DNA of 64,000 bases, taken from positions 1 through 64,000 of the forward strand of contig JAQWNF010000025.1 in NCBI GenBank assembly GCA_029246415.1, read 5' to 3'. This DNA comes from Glaciecola sp. Its GTDB lineage: Bacteria; Pseudomonadota; Gammaproteobacteria; Enterobacterales; Alteromonadaceae. Positions within the stretch are counted from its first letter, which is position 1; every line of letters starts with the position of its first letter. This document shows, in pieces, positions 55,558 to 64,000 of this stretch. The notes below the pieces were generated by a model. The model was not told the DNA's origin and did no database searches. It saw only the letters and a program-made list of their open reading frames with translations. The position numbers and the translations under genes were made by a program.

Positions 55558-58356
55558 ATGAGTTATTATTCTGATTATTTGAAAGAAATAGACGTTCGTA
55601 AAAACGAACTTGGTCTTCACCCAAAACCAATCGACAGCGCAGAATTGCTGTCTGAAATCATTGCTCAAATCAAAGACACAGGCAATGAACATCGCGAAGC
55701 ATCGCTTAATTTCTTTATCTACAACACGTTACCAGGTACTACGCCTGCAGCCGTTGCCAAAGCAGCGTTTTTAAAAGACATCGTATTAGGTACTGAAGTT
55801 GTTGCTGAAATTACCCCTGAGTTTGCGTTAGAGCAGTTATCTCACATGAAAGGCGGCCCTTCTATTGAAGTGCTTTTAGACGTCGCACTGTCTGACCATG
55901 CTCAAGCCGCTGCCGCAGGTGATGTACTTAAGTCACAAGTATTCTTATACGATGCTGACAATAAGCGTTTAGCGGATGCCTATACTGCGGGCAACGCGAT
56001 TGCTAAAGATATCTTAACCAGCTACGCCGCTGCGGAATTCTTCACTAATCTTGACGATATTCCTGAAAAAATCAACGTCATTACCTATATCGCTGCTGAA
56101 GGTGATATCTCTACTGACTTGTTATCACCAGGTAACCAATCGCATTCACGCGCAGACCGTGAGTTACACGGTTTATGCATGATTTCTCCAAAAGCACAGC
56201 AAGAAATCAAAGAGATGGGCGAAGCGAACCCTGATGCCAAAGTAATGCTGATTGCAGAAAAAGGTACCATGGGTGTTGGTTCTTCACGTATGTCTGGTGT
56301 CAACAACGTGGCATTGTGGGCCGGTGAAAAGACCTCTCCATACATTCCATTTATCAACAACAAACCTGTTGTAGCCGGTACTAATGGTATTGCACCAATC
56401 TTCTTAACGACGGTTGGCGTAACTGGTGGTATTGGTTTGGATCTAAAAAACTGGGTTAAGAAAGTCGATGCAAACGGCGAAGTCGTACGTGACGAAAATG
56501 GCGATGCAGTCCTTGAGCAAGCTTACTCAGTTGAAACTGGTACAGTTTTAACGATTGATACTAAAGCTAAGAAGCTTTACAAAGGCGACGAAGAGCTCGC
56601 TGACGTATCTGATGCGTTTACCCCTCAGAAAGTCGAGTTCATGAAAGCGGGTGGCTCTTATGCCGTTGTCTTTGGTAAGAAATTACAAACGTTTGCTGCC
56701 GAAACCTTAGGTGTAGAAGCGCCAGTGGTTTATGCTCCATCCAAAGAAATCTCTATCGAAGGTCAAGGCCTGACTGCTGTTGAAAAAATCTTTAACCGCA
56801 ATGCAATCGGTGTTGCTTCTGAGACGCCTCTTCACACAGGCTCTGATGTTCGTGTTAAAGTTAATATTGTCGGCTCTCAAGACACCACAGGTCCTATGAC
56901 TTGCCAAGAACTCGAAGCCATGGCTGCGTCTAAAATCTCTACCAGTGTTGATGGTGCATTCCAATCGGGTTGTCACACAGCATCAGTATGGGATAACAAA
57001 GCGAAGGCAAATACACCTAAGTTGATGTCATTCATGAATGCCTTTGGTGTGATCACAGCACGTGATCCTAAGCATGTCTATCATTCAATGACGGACGTAA
57101 TTCACAAAGTATTGAACGATATTACGGTTGATGATCGCGCGATTATCATCGGTGGTGACTCACATACACGTATGTCTAAAGGTGTCGCTTTCGGTGCCGA
57201 TTCAGGTACGGTAGCCTTAGCATTGGCGACAGGTGAAGCGTCTATGCCGATCCCTGAGTCTGTTAAAGTAACGTTCAAAGGTCACATGCAACCGCATATG
57301 GATTTCCGTGACATCGTTCACGCGACTCAAGCGCAGATGTTAAAGCAGTTTGGTGGTGAAAACGTATTCCAAGGTCGTGTTATCGAAGTACAAATCGGTA
57401 CATTACTAGCTGACCAAGCGTTTACCTTTACTGATTGGACTGCTGAGATGAAAGCCAAAGCGTCTATCTGTATCTCAACTAATGAGACATTGGTTGCTTC
57501 TTTAGAGCTCGCTAAATCACGTATCCAAATCATGATCGACAAAGGCATGGATAACGAAGCGAACATGCTACAAGGTCTTATCGACCTAGCCGATAAGCGT
57601 ATTGCTGAAGTAAGCTCTGGTGAAACACCGGCATTAGCCCCTGACGATAACGCGAAATACTACGCAGAAGTTGTGGTTGATTTAGATGCGATTGTTGAGC
57701 CAATGATTGCCGATCCTGACGTGAACAACGAAGACGTCTCTAAGCGTTACACACACGATGTTATCCGTCCTGCATCTTACTACAATAACCGTAAAGTAGA
57801 CCTTGGTTTTGTCGGTTCATGTATGGTGCACAAAGGTGATATGAAAATCATCGCTGCAATGCTGCGTAACCTAGAACAAAAAGGTCCGATTACCTTTAAA
57901 GCCCCATTAGTTGTTGCGCCACCAACGTATAACATCGTTGATGAGCTAAAAGTGGAAGGTGATTGGGATATCCTGAAAAAATACGCAGGTTTTGAATTCT
58001 CTGATGAGAATCCAAAAGAAGCTGCGCGTACTAAGTATGAGAACATCTTATACCTAGAGCGTCCAGGATGTAACTTGTGCATGGGTAACCAAGAAAAAGC
58101 CGCACCAGGTGATACGGTACTAGCAACTTCAACACGCTTGTTCCAAGGCCGTGTTGTAGAAGATACGTCAGAGAAAAAAGGTGAGTCACTACTGGGTTCA
58201 ACCCCAATGGTTGTCCTATCTTCTATCTTAGGACGTTTCCCGACGTTGGCTGAGTATCAAGACGCCGTGTCTGGTATTGACTTGACTACCTTTACTCCGC
58301 CAGAAGCTGACTTAAGCGTTGCCGGTTCGGATATTATCCCTGCCGTTCGCGTATAG
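55558..58356 (+). CDS. acnB: Aconitate hydratase B / 2-methylisocitrate dehydratase
   Basis: A 932-residue TCA-cycle enzyme. AcnB-specific layout: N-terminal HEAT-like domain (AELLSEIIAQIKDTGNEHRE), then the swivel domain and the three aconitase domains. Cluster ligands are seen as GSCMVHKGD and RPGCNLCMGN. It is about 65 residues longer than E. coli AcnB (865). An extra segment, VDANGEVVRDENGDAVLEQA with the Lys-rich part after it, near residues 303-340, accounts for part of this, as in other marine relatives. Strong translation is likely from the highly regular codon use. An intrinsic terminator follows. Confidence 0.97.
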   Translation: MSYYSDYLKEIDVRKNELGLHPKPIDSAELLSEIIAQIKDTGNEHREASLNFFIYNTLPGTTPAAVAKAAFLKDIVLGTEVVAEITPEFALEQLSHMKGGPSIEVLLDVALSDHAQAAAAGDVLKSQVFLYDADNKRLADAYTAGNAIAKDILTSYAAAEFFTNLDDIPEKINVITYIAAEGDISTDLLSPGNQSHSRADRELHGLCMISPKAQQEIKEMGEANPDAKVMLIAEKGTMGVGSSRMSGVNNVALWAGEKTSPYIPFINNKPVVAGTNGIAPIFLTTVGVTGGIGLDLKNWVKKVDANGEVVRDENGDAVLEQAYSVETGTVLTIDTKAKKLYKGDEELADVSDAFTPQKVEFMKAGGSYAVVFGKKLQTFAAETLGVEAPVVYAPSKEISIEGQGLTAVEKIFNRNAIGVASETPLHTGSDVRVKVNIVGSQDTTGPMTCQELEAMAASKISTSVDGAFQSGCHTASVWDNKAKANTPKLMSFMNAFGVITARDPKHVYHSMTDVIHKVLNDITVDDRAIIIGGDSHTRMSKGVAFGADSGTVALALATGEASMPIPESVKVTFKGHMQPHMDFRDIVHATQAQMLKQFGGENVFQGRVIEVQIGTLLADQAFTFTDWTAEMKAKASICISTNETLVASLELAKSRIQIMIDKGMDNEANMLQGLIDLADKRIAEVSSGETPALAPDDNAKYYAEVVVDLDAIVEPMIADPDVNNEDVSKRYTHDVIRPASYYNNRKVDLGFVGSCMVHKGDMKIIAAMLRNLEQKGPITFKAPLVVAPPTYNIVDELKVEGDWDILKKYAGFEFSDENPKEAARTKYENILYLERPGCNLCMGNQEKAAPGDTVLATSTRLFQGRVVEDTSEKKGESLLGSTPMVVLSSILGRFPTLAEYQDAVSGIDLTTFTPPEADLSVAGSDIIPAVRV

Positions 58357-58380
58357 TTATTACTAGCGATTGATAAGCAA

Positions 58381-58408
58381 AAGCCAACACAATGTGTTGG
58401 CTTTTTTT
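58381..58408 (+). terminator. Intrinsic terminator of acnB
   Basis: A perfect 10-base-pair stem AAGCCAACAC / GTGTTGGCTT (58381-58390, 58394-58403) with an AAT loop and a run of seven T residues. Confidence 0.93.
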
Positions 58409-58443
58409 GTGGGTGCCAGTAAAGGTGAAGCTTTCGGCTTGGT

Positions 58444-59175
58444 CTAAGTCTTGGTCTTAGCTTTTTTTACCTTTTTAATTTTCGCTTCTTGAGCTTTGAG
58501 GTATTGATTAATAAAAGTCCGACGACCGTACTTTTTGGTGATCTCACAATTATCCAATACAAAACCACGTGCAGGACAGTACTCTCTTCCATAAAAAATA
58601 ATCTGCAGGTGCAGCGCATTCCATTTTTCACGAGGAAATAAGCGCTTGGCGTCTTTTTCTGTTTGCTCAACATTCTTGCCGTTGGTTAACCCCCAACGAT
58701 ACATCAAGCGATGAATATGCGTATCGACCGGAAAGGCAGGGATCCCAAAAGCCTGAGCAACGACCACTGAGGCTGTCTTATGACCGACACCTGGCAAGGT
58801 CTCAAGTGCCTCAATTGACTCAGGTACCACCCCTTCATATTCGTTGATTAAGATGTGTGATAAGTCATAAATGGCTTGGGATTTTTTGGGTGAAAGACCG
58901 CAAGGACGAATAATCGCTTTGATTTCAGGTACGCTCAACCTAATCATATCAAAAGGATTATCAGCCAGTGCAAATAACGCTGGCGTGACTTGGTTGACCC
59001 GCTCATCAGTGCATTGGGCTGACAATAATACCGCAATTAATAAGGTAAATGGATTGGTGTGATCTAATGGCACAGGTGTCTCAGGATATAAACGCTCTAA
59101 GGTTGCGATAATGTCATTGACCTTTTCGGCTTTACTGACAGATGCGGTGGCAGTTGCAGATTCATCTAGAGCCAT
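58444..59175 (-). CDS. nth: Endonuclease III-like DNA glycosylase lacking two iron-sulfur cysteines
   Basis: A 243-residue HhH-GPD base-excision glycosylase/lyase. ALETLPGVGHKTASVV contains the hairpin and catalytic Lys133, and PVDTHIHRL the catalytic Asp151 (E. coli Lys120 and Asp138). The cluster loop reads YCPARGFVLDNCEITKKYG: Cys200 and Cys210 match E. coli 187 and 197, but the equivalents of 194 and 203 are missing, so a 4Fe-4S cluster is not expected. There is a 20-residue N-terminal extension and a Lys-rich tail (KIKKVKKAKTKT). It is convergent with acnB. Confidence 0.88.
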   Translation of the reverse strand: MALDESATATASVSKAEKVNDIIATLERLYPETPVPLDHTNPFTLLIAVLLSAQCTDERVNQVTPALFALADNPFDMIRLSVPEIKAIIRPCGLSPKKSQAIYDLSHILINEYEGVVPESIEALETLPGVGHKTASVVVAQAFGIPAFPVDTHIHRLMYRWGLTNGKNVEQTEKDAKRLFPREKWNALHLQIIFYGREYCPARGFVLDNCEITKKYGRRTFINQYLKAQEAKIKKVKKAKTKT

Positions 59176-59272
59176 GGAAGTTCCTTAATTATTTTTGTTA
59201 TCGATATTAAACAAAATCACACGCAATGACGTATGATTACCACTCTTATTCACTAAGGTGCAGTGGCGTAAT

Positions 59273-60610
59273 ATGGCGCAAATTCCCGATAAACGCAAAC
59301 CCGTCCCAGCGACTAAAACAGCCCGTTTGGGTGGATTGGCAGGCTTGCTCACCAGTGTCGCAGGCAATGTACTCAAAAACACCTCTAAACAATTGTTATC
59401 GGGACAAAAACCTTCCTTAAAGCAATCTCTGTTTGCTGCAGATAATGCGGTAAGTATCGCGGATAAGTTGGCGCACATGCGTGGCGCAGCAATGAAAGTT
59501 GGTCAACTATTAGCCATGGATGCGGGAGATATTTTGCCGCCGGCCTGGGAGCCGATTTTGAGTCGGTTGCGTCAAGGTGCAGATCACATGCCTCATGCCC
59601 AGTTACTTAACATTCTTGTTCGTCACTGGGGAGAGCATTGGCACGATCAGTTTCGTCAATTTGAACTGCAACCGATTGCAGCGGCATCCATAGGGCAGGT
59701 CCATCGTGCGCAATTATGGGATCACACTTTTGTTGCCATAAAAGTGCAATACCCGGGTGTCAAACAAAGCATTGATAGCGATATCGATAGTATTGCTTGG
59801 TTAATCAAGCACCTGGGTGTATTACCGGAACACATGGATATTACCCCATTACTCACGCAAGCCAAAACACAGCTGCATGATGAAGCTGATTACGGACTCG
59901 AAGCACAATACATTGGGACATATACGCAGTTGATTAATGACTCTCCTGAGTTTGTGTTACCTGAGGTTTATAGCGAACTTTCTAGCGATACATTACTGAC
60001 AATGCGTTTTATTGATGGAGAGCCGCTCGAATCAGTGCAAGTTGGTGCAATACTTAAAAATGTCTTAATCACCCAAACGCACATTGATGATCTGATGAGC
60101 CAGCTATTGATGTTATGTTTTCGTGAGTTGTTTGAGTTTCGCTTACTACAAAGCGATCCCAATTTTGCTAATTATTTGTATTTGCCGGAGACGCAGCAGA
60201 TTGCACTGTTGGATTTTGGTGCGACCCAGCCCATAGCTGCCGATACTTCTGACGCCTATCGTGCCTTGGCCATCGCTATGCTTAATCAATCTCGTAGTGC
60301 GATTCTAGTACAATTACAGGCTTTGGGGTTGGTCGATGCGCATATGTCTAAAACTACGGTTGAAGTTATATTAGATGGATGTATGCTCGCCAGTGAGACA
60401 CTACAAAGCGACTGCTATGATATTAAAGGCGCTAAACTGGTCAAGCGCTTACAAGCTATTACCGCACCTTTGGTGCAAGAAAGGGATGCTACAGCGACAC
60501 CTGATTTTGCTGTTGCCATGATTAATCGCAAAGTTACAGGGTTGATATTATTGGCTAACCGCTTAGGCGCAAGGTTGAATTTAGCTAAGCTCCTCACGCC
60601 TTATCAATAA
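59273..60610 (+). CDS. ABC1/UbiB-family atypical kinase (AarF-like)
   Basis: A 445-residue protein with the family motifs in order: KxGQ (MKVGQLLAMD, about residue 75), the Ala-rich loop AAASIGQVHRA, VAIKVQYPGV with the nucleotide-binding Lys, the Glu-x-Asp EADYGLEAQ, catalytic-loop like LQSDPNFANY and metal-binding LLDFGAT. No membrane helix is seen, unlike UbiB itself, so it resembles the shorter soluble ABC1 proteins. Members support lipid or quinone metabolism. ATG 59273 is chosen; a GTG five codons earlier is possible. It is convergent with the next gene, with 9 bases between. Confidence 0.85.
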   Translation: MAQIPDKRKPVPATKTARLGGLAGLLTSVAGNVLKNTSKQLLSGQKPSLKQSLFAADNAVSIADKLAHMRGAAMKVGQLLAMDAGDILPPAWEPILSRLRQGADHMPHAQLLNILVRHWGEHWHDQFRQFELQPIAAASIGQVHRAQLWDHTFVAIKVQYPGVKQSIDSDIDSIAWLIKHLGVLPEHMDITPLLTQAKTQLHDEADYGLEAQYIGTYTQLINDSPEFVLPEVYSELSSDTLLTMRFIDGEPLESVQVGAILKNVLITQTHIDDLMSQLLMLCFRELFEFRLLQSDPNFANYLYLPETQQIALLDFGATQPIAADTSDAYRALAIAMLNQSRSAILVQLQALGLVDAHMSKTTVEVILDGCMLASETLQSDCYDIKGAKLVKRLQAITAPLVQERDATATPDFAVAMINRKVTGLILLANRLGARLNLAKLLTPYQ

Positions 60611-60619
60611 ACGGCCTGA

Positions 60620-62917
60620 TTACGGATTGATCCGCAGCGTTGAGTTAAAGCGCACTTGCCCATTTAAAGCAGGCCCATTTGGTTGTTCGCAATATTGGGC
60701 GAAATCAACAGCTAACTGTGCCAGTGCCCCTTGCTCGTCGTAGACTAATTCAATGATCTCAAACTCCGCGGTAAGGGTATTACACCCTCGTCCATCACCT
60801 GAAAAATCAAACCCTGCCACGCCTGGTGGTTGGAATGGCCAACGCTGTGCGGTATAGCTGCCAATCGCGAGTGGCTCATCATTAGGGCTGGTCAGATGCA
60901 TACTCCACCATGAACTGGGGCCTGCATAATCAATGACGATTTCATTGAGCGCCGTATCATTAGAGTCAGTCGTCATACCTTGTGGGTGGTCGAGCAACCA
61001 TTGTCGTCCTTGCCCAATGTAATCGCCTTGGTCACTGTCTAAGGTGATAAACGATGCCGGGGAAGGTTGATGAGACAGGGTGACTTCGGTTTGTGCTGAG
61101 CGACCGGCTTCATTTCTCACGGTTAGGCGGACCACAATATCACTAGTGATACTATCATCGGTATTGCTTGGCATGAGTACAGTGGTGACCGCAGCGCTAG
61201 GGTCGCTGAAGGCTACCCCTGCTGAGGTGACTTCTTCCCATTCAAAACTCAATTCGGACCCTTGATTAATTTCACTCTGTGACGCATCCAGCACCGGGTA
61301 GTCATCTTGGCGATAGGCTCTTGATGATACGCGCAGCTTGGGAATAACGGCATCGCTGGTAGTAAACTCGAAATAAGGGGTACTAATAGTGCTACCAAAT
61401 TCATTGGTCATGCTGAAATTTGACACATAATATCTAGTGGCGGCAGCCAAAGGACTATTCGGGGTAATCGTCACGAGTGCACCATTTAGGCTCGCTGTCC
61501 CGGGAACATCATCACCTGAGTAACCGCCAGGATTAAATGTGATACTCGATCCTACAATACTGGTGATGGGACGACTAGCTAGGAAGTTCAATTCAATCGC
61601 ATCTACATCTGAAAACATCAAAAATTTATCGATTGAGCCGATGTTTCTAAAATTATCTACGCGATACTCAATAGGGTAGGAGTCACTGTTGTCAAAGCTA
61701 AACAAAAATCCTTCTAAGCTTTCACTCCAGCGAAACTTGTATTCACTTGTACCCACCACTAAATTAAAATAATCCGAATCAATAATATTGTTGGGCTCAA
61801 TAGCAACACTTTCTCCGCTATTGTCACTCATCACAATGACGCCTTGGTTGGGGTATTCGTTAAAATAACCCGAGACAGGTGTGGTTGTCGCCACGGTATA
61901 GGTCGTCTGGGTAACAAACTCAGTCACAGATCCGTCGATAGATAAAGCATAGCGCGCTGACGCGAGGTCTTGTTGTTTGGTGATTGTGCCTTGTTCAATG
62001 CGAATAAAGGGTACATTTAACGACGTAAACGTCACCGGCTCGGTATTGCTAATCGAGTAATTGCGCTGCGTGGCGCTTTCGCTTAGCGTGATGGTAATAT
62101 CGCCTTGTGCCGCGATACTGATTGCGGAGTCATAGCGGTCAGAAAACTCGATATGATTCAAATCCATAATACCGGTGATGGTTTTATTCGCGATCGAGGC
62201 CTCGGTAATTTGCATCTCGACGTAACCCTGTACATAGGCATCTAAAATCGGTGATAAGCAATCTTCATACGTGACTCGCACAGTATCGCCGATGCTGACA
62301 ATGCCATTGCTATCATTATCGTTATGTGCAATCGTTTCGAGTCCACCGTTGTAGCATACAACCCGATTATTGGTATCGCCTTCGACGATATTATTGATCC
62401 CCGTACGAGCAAGCTCTGCCAGTTGTAAGTAGCTCTCTTTGGCACTTAACGTCGCAACGGAATACAACTCCCCAAAATCCTCAAACGTCACTTCACTGCT
62501 GACATACACATCAAAGCCAATCATATCTGAGGCCACCCCATCTTTGGTCACCACCAAGCCAAAGGCGAGATATTCTTGTCCTTGACCAAAGACACTGGGC
62601 GTCTCAAACGTTAAGGTGTTGCCATTGATTTGCATACTCACCGTTGGCCCACTGAGTTGTTGCCATGTATACGTCACACTACCTGAAGCGTTAGTTGAGC
62701 CCGTTAGTGTCATGGCCGTTTTTTCCATTACATTTTGTGGCCCCACAATGTCTGCTGTGGGCGGCTGAACAGGCTGGGTCGTAGTAGGTGGTTGTGTTGG
62801 TGTTGTCGGCGTGCCGCCACCTCCACCGCCGCCACAAGCAGTTACCATCAATAATGAAGTTAAACAGATCGTGGTGTAACGGAGAGGAAATGAGGTAATG
62901 TTTGATGATAATAGCAT
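60620..62917 (-). CDS. Large Ig-like lipoprotein of unknown function
   Basis: A 765-residue exported lipoprotein: lipobox LLMVTAC-GGGG (about residue 27), a Thr/Pro/Gln linker, an Ig-like domain (about residues 55-135; TWQQLSGPTVSMQINGNTLT), a middle region with paired Cys and an incomplete EF-type NDNDSNGIVSIGD, and a second PKD/REJ-like Ig domain (DASQSEINQGSELSFEWEEV). The C-terminal part may be a further beta domain. I do not recognise the whole; surface display or polysaccharide binding are guesses. It lies alone between the ABC1 gene and hemY. Confidence 0.75.
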   Translation of the reverse strand: MLLSSNITSFPLRYTTICLTSLLMVTACGGGGGGGTPTTPTQPPTTTQPVQPPTADIVGPQNVMEKTAMTLTGSTNASGSVTYTWQQLSGPTVSMQINGNTLTFETPSVFGQGQEYLAFGLVVTKDGVASDMIGFDVYVSSEVTFEDFGELYSVATLSAKESYLQLAELARTGINNIVEGDTNNRVVCYNGGLETIAHNDNDSNGIVSIGDTVRVTYEDCLSPILDAYVQGYVEMQITEASIANKTITGIMDLNHIEFSDRYDSAISIAAQGDITITLSESATQRNYSISNTEPVTFTSLNVPFIRIEQGTITKQQDLASARYALSIDGSVTEFVTQTTYTVATTTPVSGYFNEYPNQGVIVMSDNSGESVAIEPNNIIDSDYFNLVVGTSEYKFRWSESLEGFLFSFDNSDSYPIEYRVDNFRNIGSIDKFLMFSDVDAIELNFLASRPITSIVGSSITFNPGGYSGDDVPGTASLNGALVTITPNSPLAAATRYYVSNFSMTNEFGSTISTPYFEFTTSDAVIPKLRVSSRAYRQDDYPVLDASQSEINQGSELSFEWEEVTSAGVAFSDPSAAVTTVLMPSNTDDSITSDIVVRLTVRNEAGRSAQTEVTLSHQPSPASFITLDSDQGDYIGQGRQWLLDHPQGMTTDSNDTALNEIVIDYAGPSSWWSMHLTSPNDEPLAIGSYTAQRWPFQPPGVAGFDFSGDGRGCNTLTAEFEIIELVYDEQGALAQLAVDFAQYCEQPNGPALNGQVRFNSTLRINP

Positions 62918-63022
62918 AGTGTTTTCAATTTTAATTTCGAGTATTATTTTTTAACGTTATTCTAATTATTATTTTAGCTTTTTTGACTACAGCATTTAAA
63001 TCAAAGAACAGCAAGAACGTGG

Positions 63023-64000
63023 TTACCCAGCGCTCAAACCTTGTTTATATAATGCTAACGCTTCATCAGAATTAGCTTGTTGCGCTTTTATTTCAGCTAG
63101 TAACAAAATATCTTCTTGGCATTTATCCAATTCTAGTGCTTGTTGTAATGCTTTTTCAGCTAAGACTTCATCTCCAGAGTGAAAAGCCACATGAGCAAGT
63201 GTGGAATATAGCACTGCATTTTGTGCGTCTTTCTTGATCCATTTTTCAATCAATTTAATCGATGCAGTTGGTTTTGGTAGCTGCAAAGATTTAAACAAAG
63301 GCAATAATGCAGCATGAGGTCCTGATTTTTGTGCTGTGACTAGGGCTTTTTCTGCTTCTTGATGCATGCCTTGATCAATGAGCTGTTCGATGTAGGCTTT
63401 TTGATGTGCACTATCTTTTTTATAGCCACGCGGCAGTTTTTGCCATTCTTGGATCAGTTCATTGGCGCCAGATGTATTAACAATAGCAGCAAAATCTGCT
63501 TGTGACGCGAGTTCTGCCCAATGTGCATAACGTTCGCCTAATGGCTTTTTCCAACCGCGCTCTAAGCGTTCGCGGAGTGTATGCCATTCCCCTGCAGCGG
63601 CAAGTGCGCCAGCCCAGATCTCAATCACATTAGGTTTTTGTTTTTGTTGCAATGATAGTGATTCAATAATCGCTAACGCCTCTGGTCCATTATTTTGACC
63701 TATCTCAAAGCGTGCCATATTTAATTTAGCGGCTAATTCACTGCCTTTGATTGTTGATGCTTCTTGCCAATAGCCAAGTGCTTTGACGGTATTGCCTTGT
63801 TTGGCCTCCACATCAGCCAGTGCCAATAAGTTTAAGCCATCAAAGTTAGCATTGATTGTTTTACCTAAGTATTTTTGCGCCACGCTCAAATCACCTTCAG
63901 CTAATGCTTGCATGCCTGAAGTAAAGAAACGCTGGCGACGGCGTTCGCCCCATCCGCCGAGCCAATGACGTGACCCTGTCACTGCTCCAACAATGCGTTT
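63023..64000 (-). CDS. hemY: HemY, TPR protein of the heme biosynthesis locus (3' part)
   Basis: The frame is open to the window edge, so 325 codons of the C-terminal part are present. GWGERRRQRFFTSGMQALAE, then LSVAQKYLGKTINANFDGLN and later NAVLYSTLAHVAFHSGDEVL, LAEKALQQALEL are the HemY TPR pattern; the N-terminal membrane helices lie outside. HemY is an inner-membrane protein encoded after hemX in the hemCDXY cluster of gammaproteobacteria, with a proposed role in late heme synthesis. Upstream genes are not visible. Confidence 0.88.
   Translation of the reverse strand, partial: KRIVGAVTGSRHWLGGWGERRRQRFFTSGMQALAEGDLSVAQKYLGKTINANFDGLNLLALADVEAKQGNTVKALGYWQEASTIKGSELAAKLNMARFEIGQNNGPEALAIIESLSLQQKQKPNVIEIWAGALAAAGEWHTLRERLERGWKKPLGERYAHWAELASQADFAAIVNTSGANELIQEWQKLPRGYKKDSAHQKAYIEQLIDQGMHQEAEKALVTAQKSGPHAALLPLFKSLQLPKPTASIKLIEKWIKKDAQNAVLYSTLAHVAFHSGDEVLAEKALQQALELDKCQEDILLLAEIKAQQANSDEALALYKQGLSAG

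Overview
The window looks like a chromosome segment of a marine, alga-associated gammaproteobacterium of the Alteromonadales (Glaciecola, Paraglaciecola or Catenovulum-like). This is inferred from gene content: a laminarin-type GH81 glucanase, two PL7 alginate lyases, monomeric isocitrate dehydrogenase, AcnB, a marine-type dedicated sortase system and GlyGly-CTERM-like protein tails. No marker gene was available for a firmer placement.

Layout. 1-9.4 kb: an exopolysaccharide (EPS) locus on the minus strand (outer-membrane barrel, Wza-like export protein, Wzc-like tyrosine kinase, sulfotransferase, GT4 glycosyltransferase, PssD/Alg14-like gene). An IS3-family element has cut the last gene at the left edge. 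Nearby lie a nucleotidyltransferase-like gene, a TPR-like membrane protein and a secreted protein; two of these share an upstream sequence element. 9.4-19.9 kb: DUF808 protein, icd, a GH81 lipoprotein behind a promoter with a LacI-type operator at the start site, a SWIM-domain protein and a CgeB-like protein. 20-29.2 kb: transporters, a UbiA prenyltransferase, an Old Yellow Enzyme relative, two RNA methyltransferases (one is RlmE), a 7Fe ferredoxin and a COG2509 flavoprotein. 29.2-34.4 kb: a toxin-antitoxin pair, a cyclophilin with a GlyGly-CTERM tail, beta-carbonic anhydrase, a methyltransferase, a rhombotarget-type lipoprotein, a DUF1801 protein, Dps and a VIT1/CCC1 transporter.

34.5-41.3 kb: a complete proteobacterial dedicated sortase system: histidine kinase, response regulator, PdsO, a VIT/VWA target ending in LPQTA plus a membrane anchor, and a class GN sortase. 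A large inverted repeat lies in its divergent promoter region and a terminator overlaps the end of pdsO. 41.3-43.6 kb: two tandem PL7 lyases. 43.6-50.5 kb: a decayed Trp-rich gene, then a minus-strand operon of RND transporter, LolA-like protein, DUF1302-like barrel, DUF2892 protein and sulfide:quinone oxidoreductase, behind a perfect FNR/ANR box placed as in a class II promoter. 50.5-64 kb: MFS transporter, tRNA-Arg(CCG) with a duplicated 5' fragment, FadR-type regulator, S9 peptidase lipoprotein, acnB, an endonuclease III that lacks two iron-sulfur cysteines, an ABC1/UbiB kinase, a large Ig-like lipoprotein and the 3' part of hemY.

The most unusual signal is a pair of related palindromes (28281-28340 and 40247-40292) inserted in frame in two unrelated, otherwise intact genes. 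Both arms of each palindrome read as Gly-Ser-Asp/Glu-Pro in the frame used, so a REP/MITE-like element seems to have become protein sequence twice, in the manner of Rickettsia palindromic elements.
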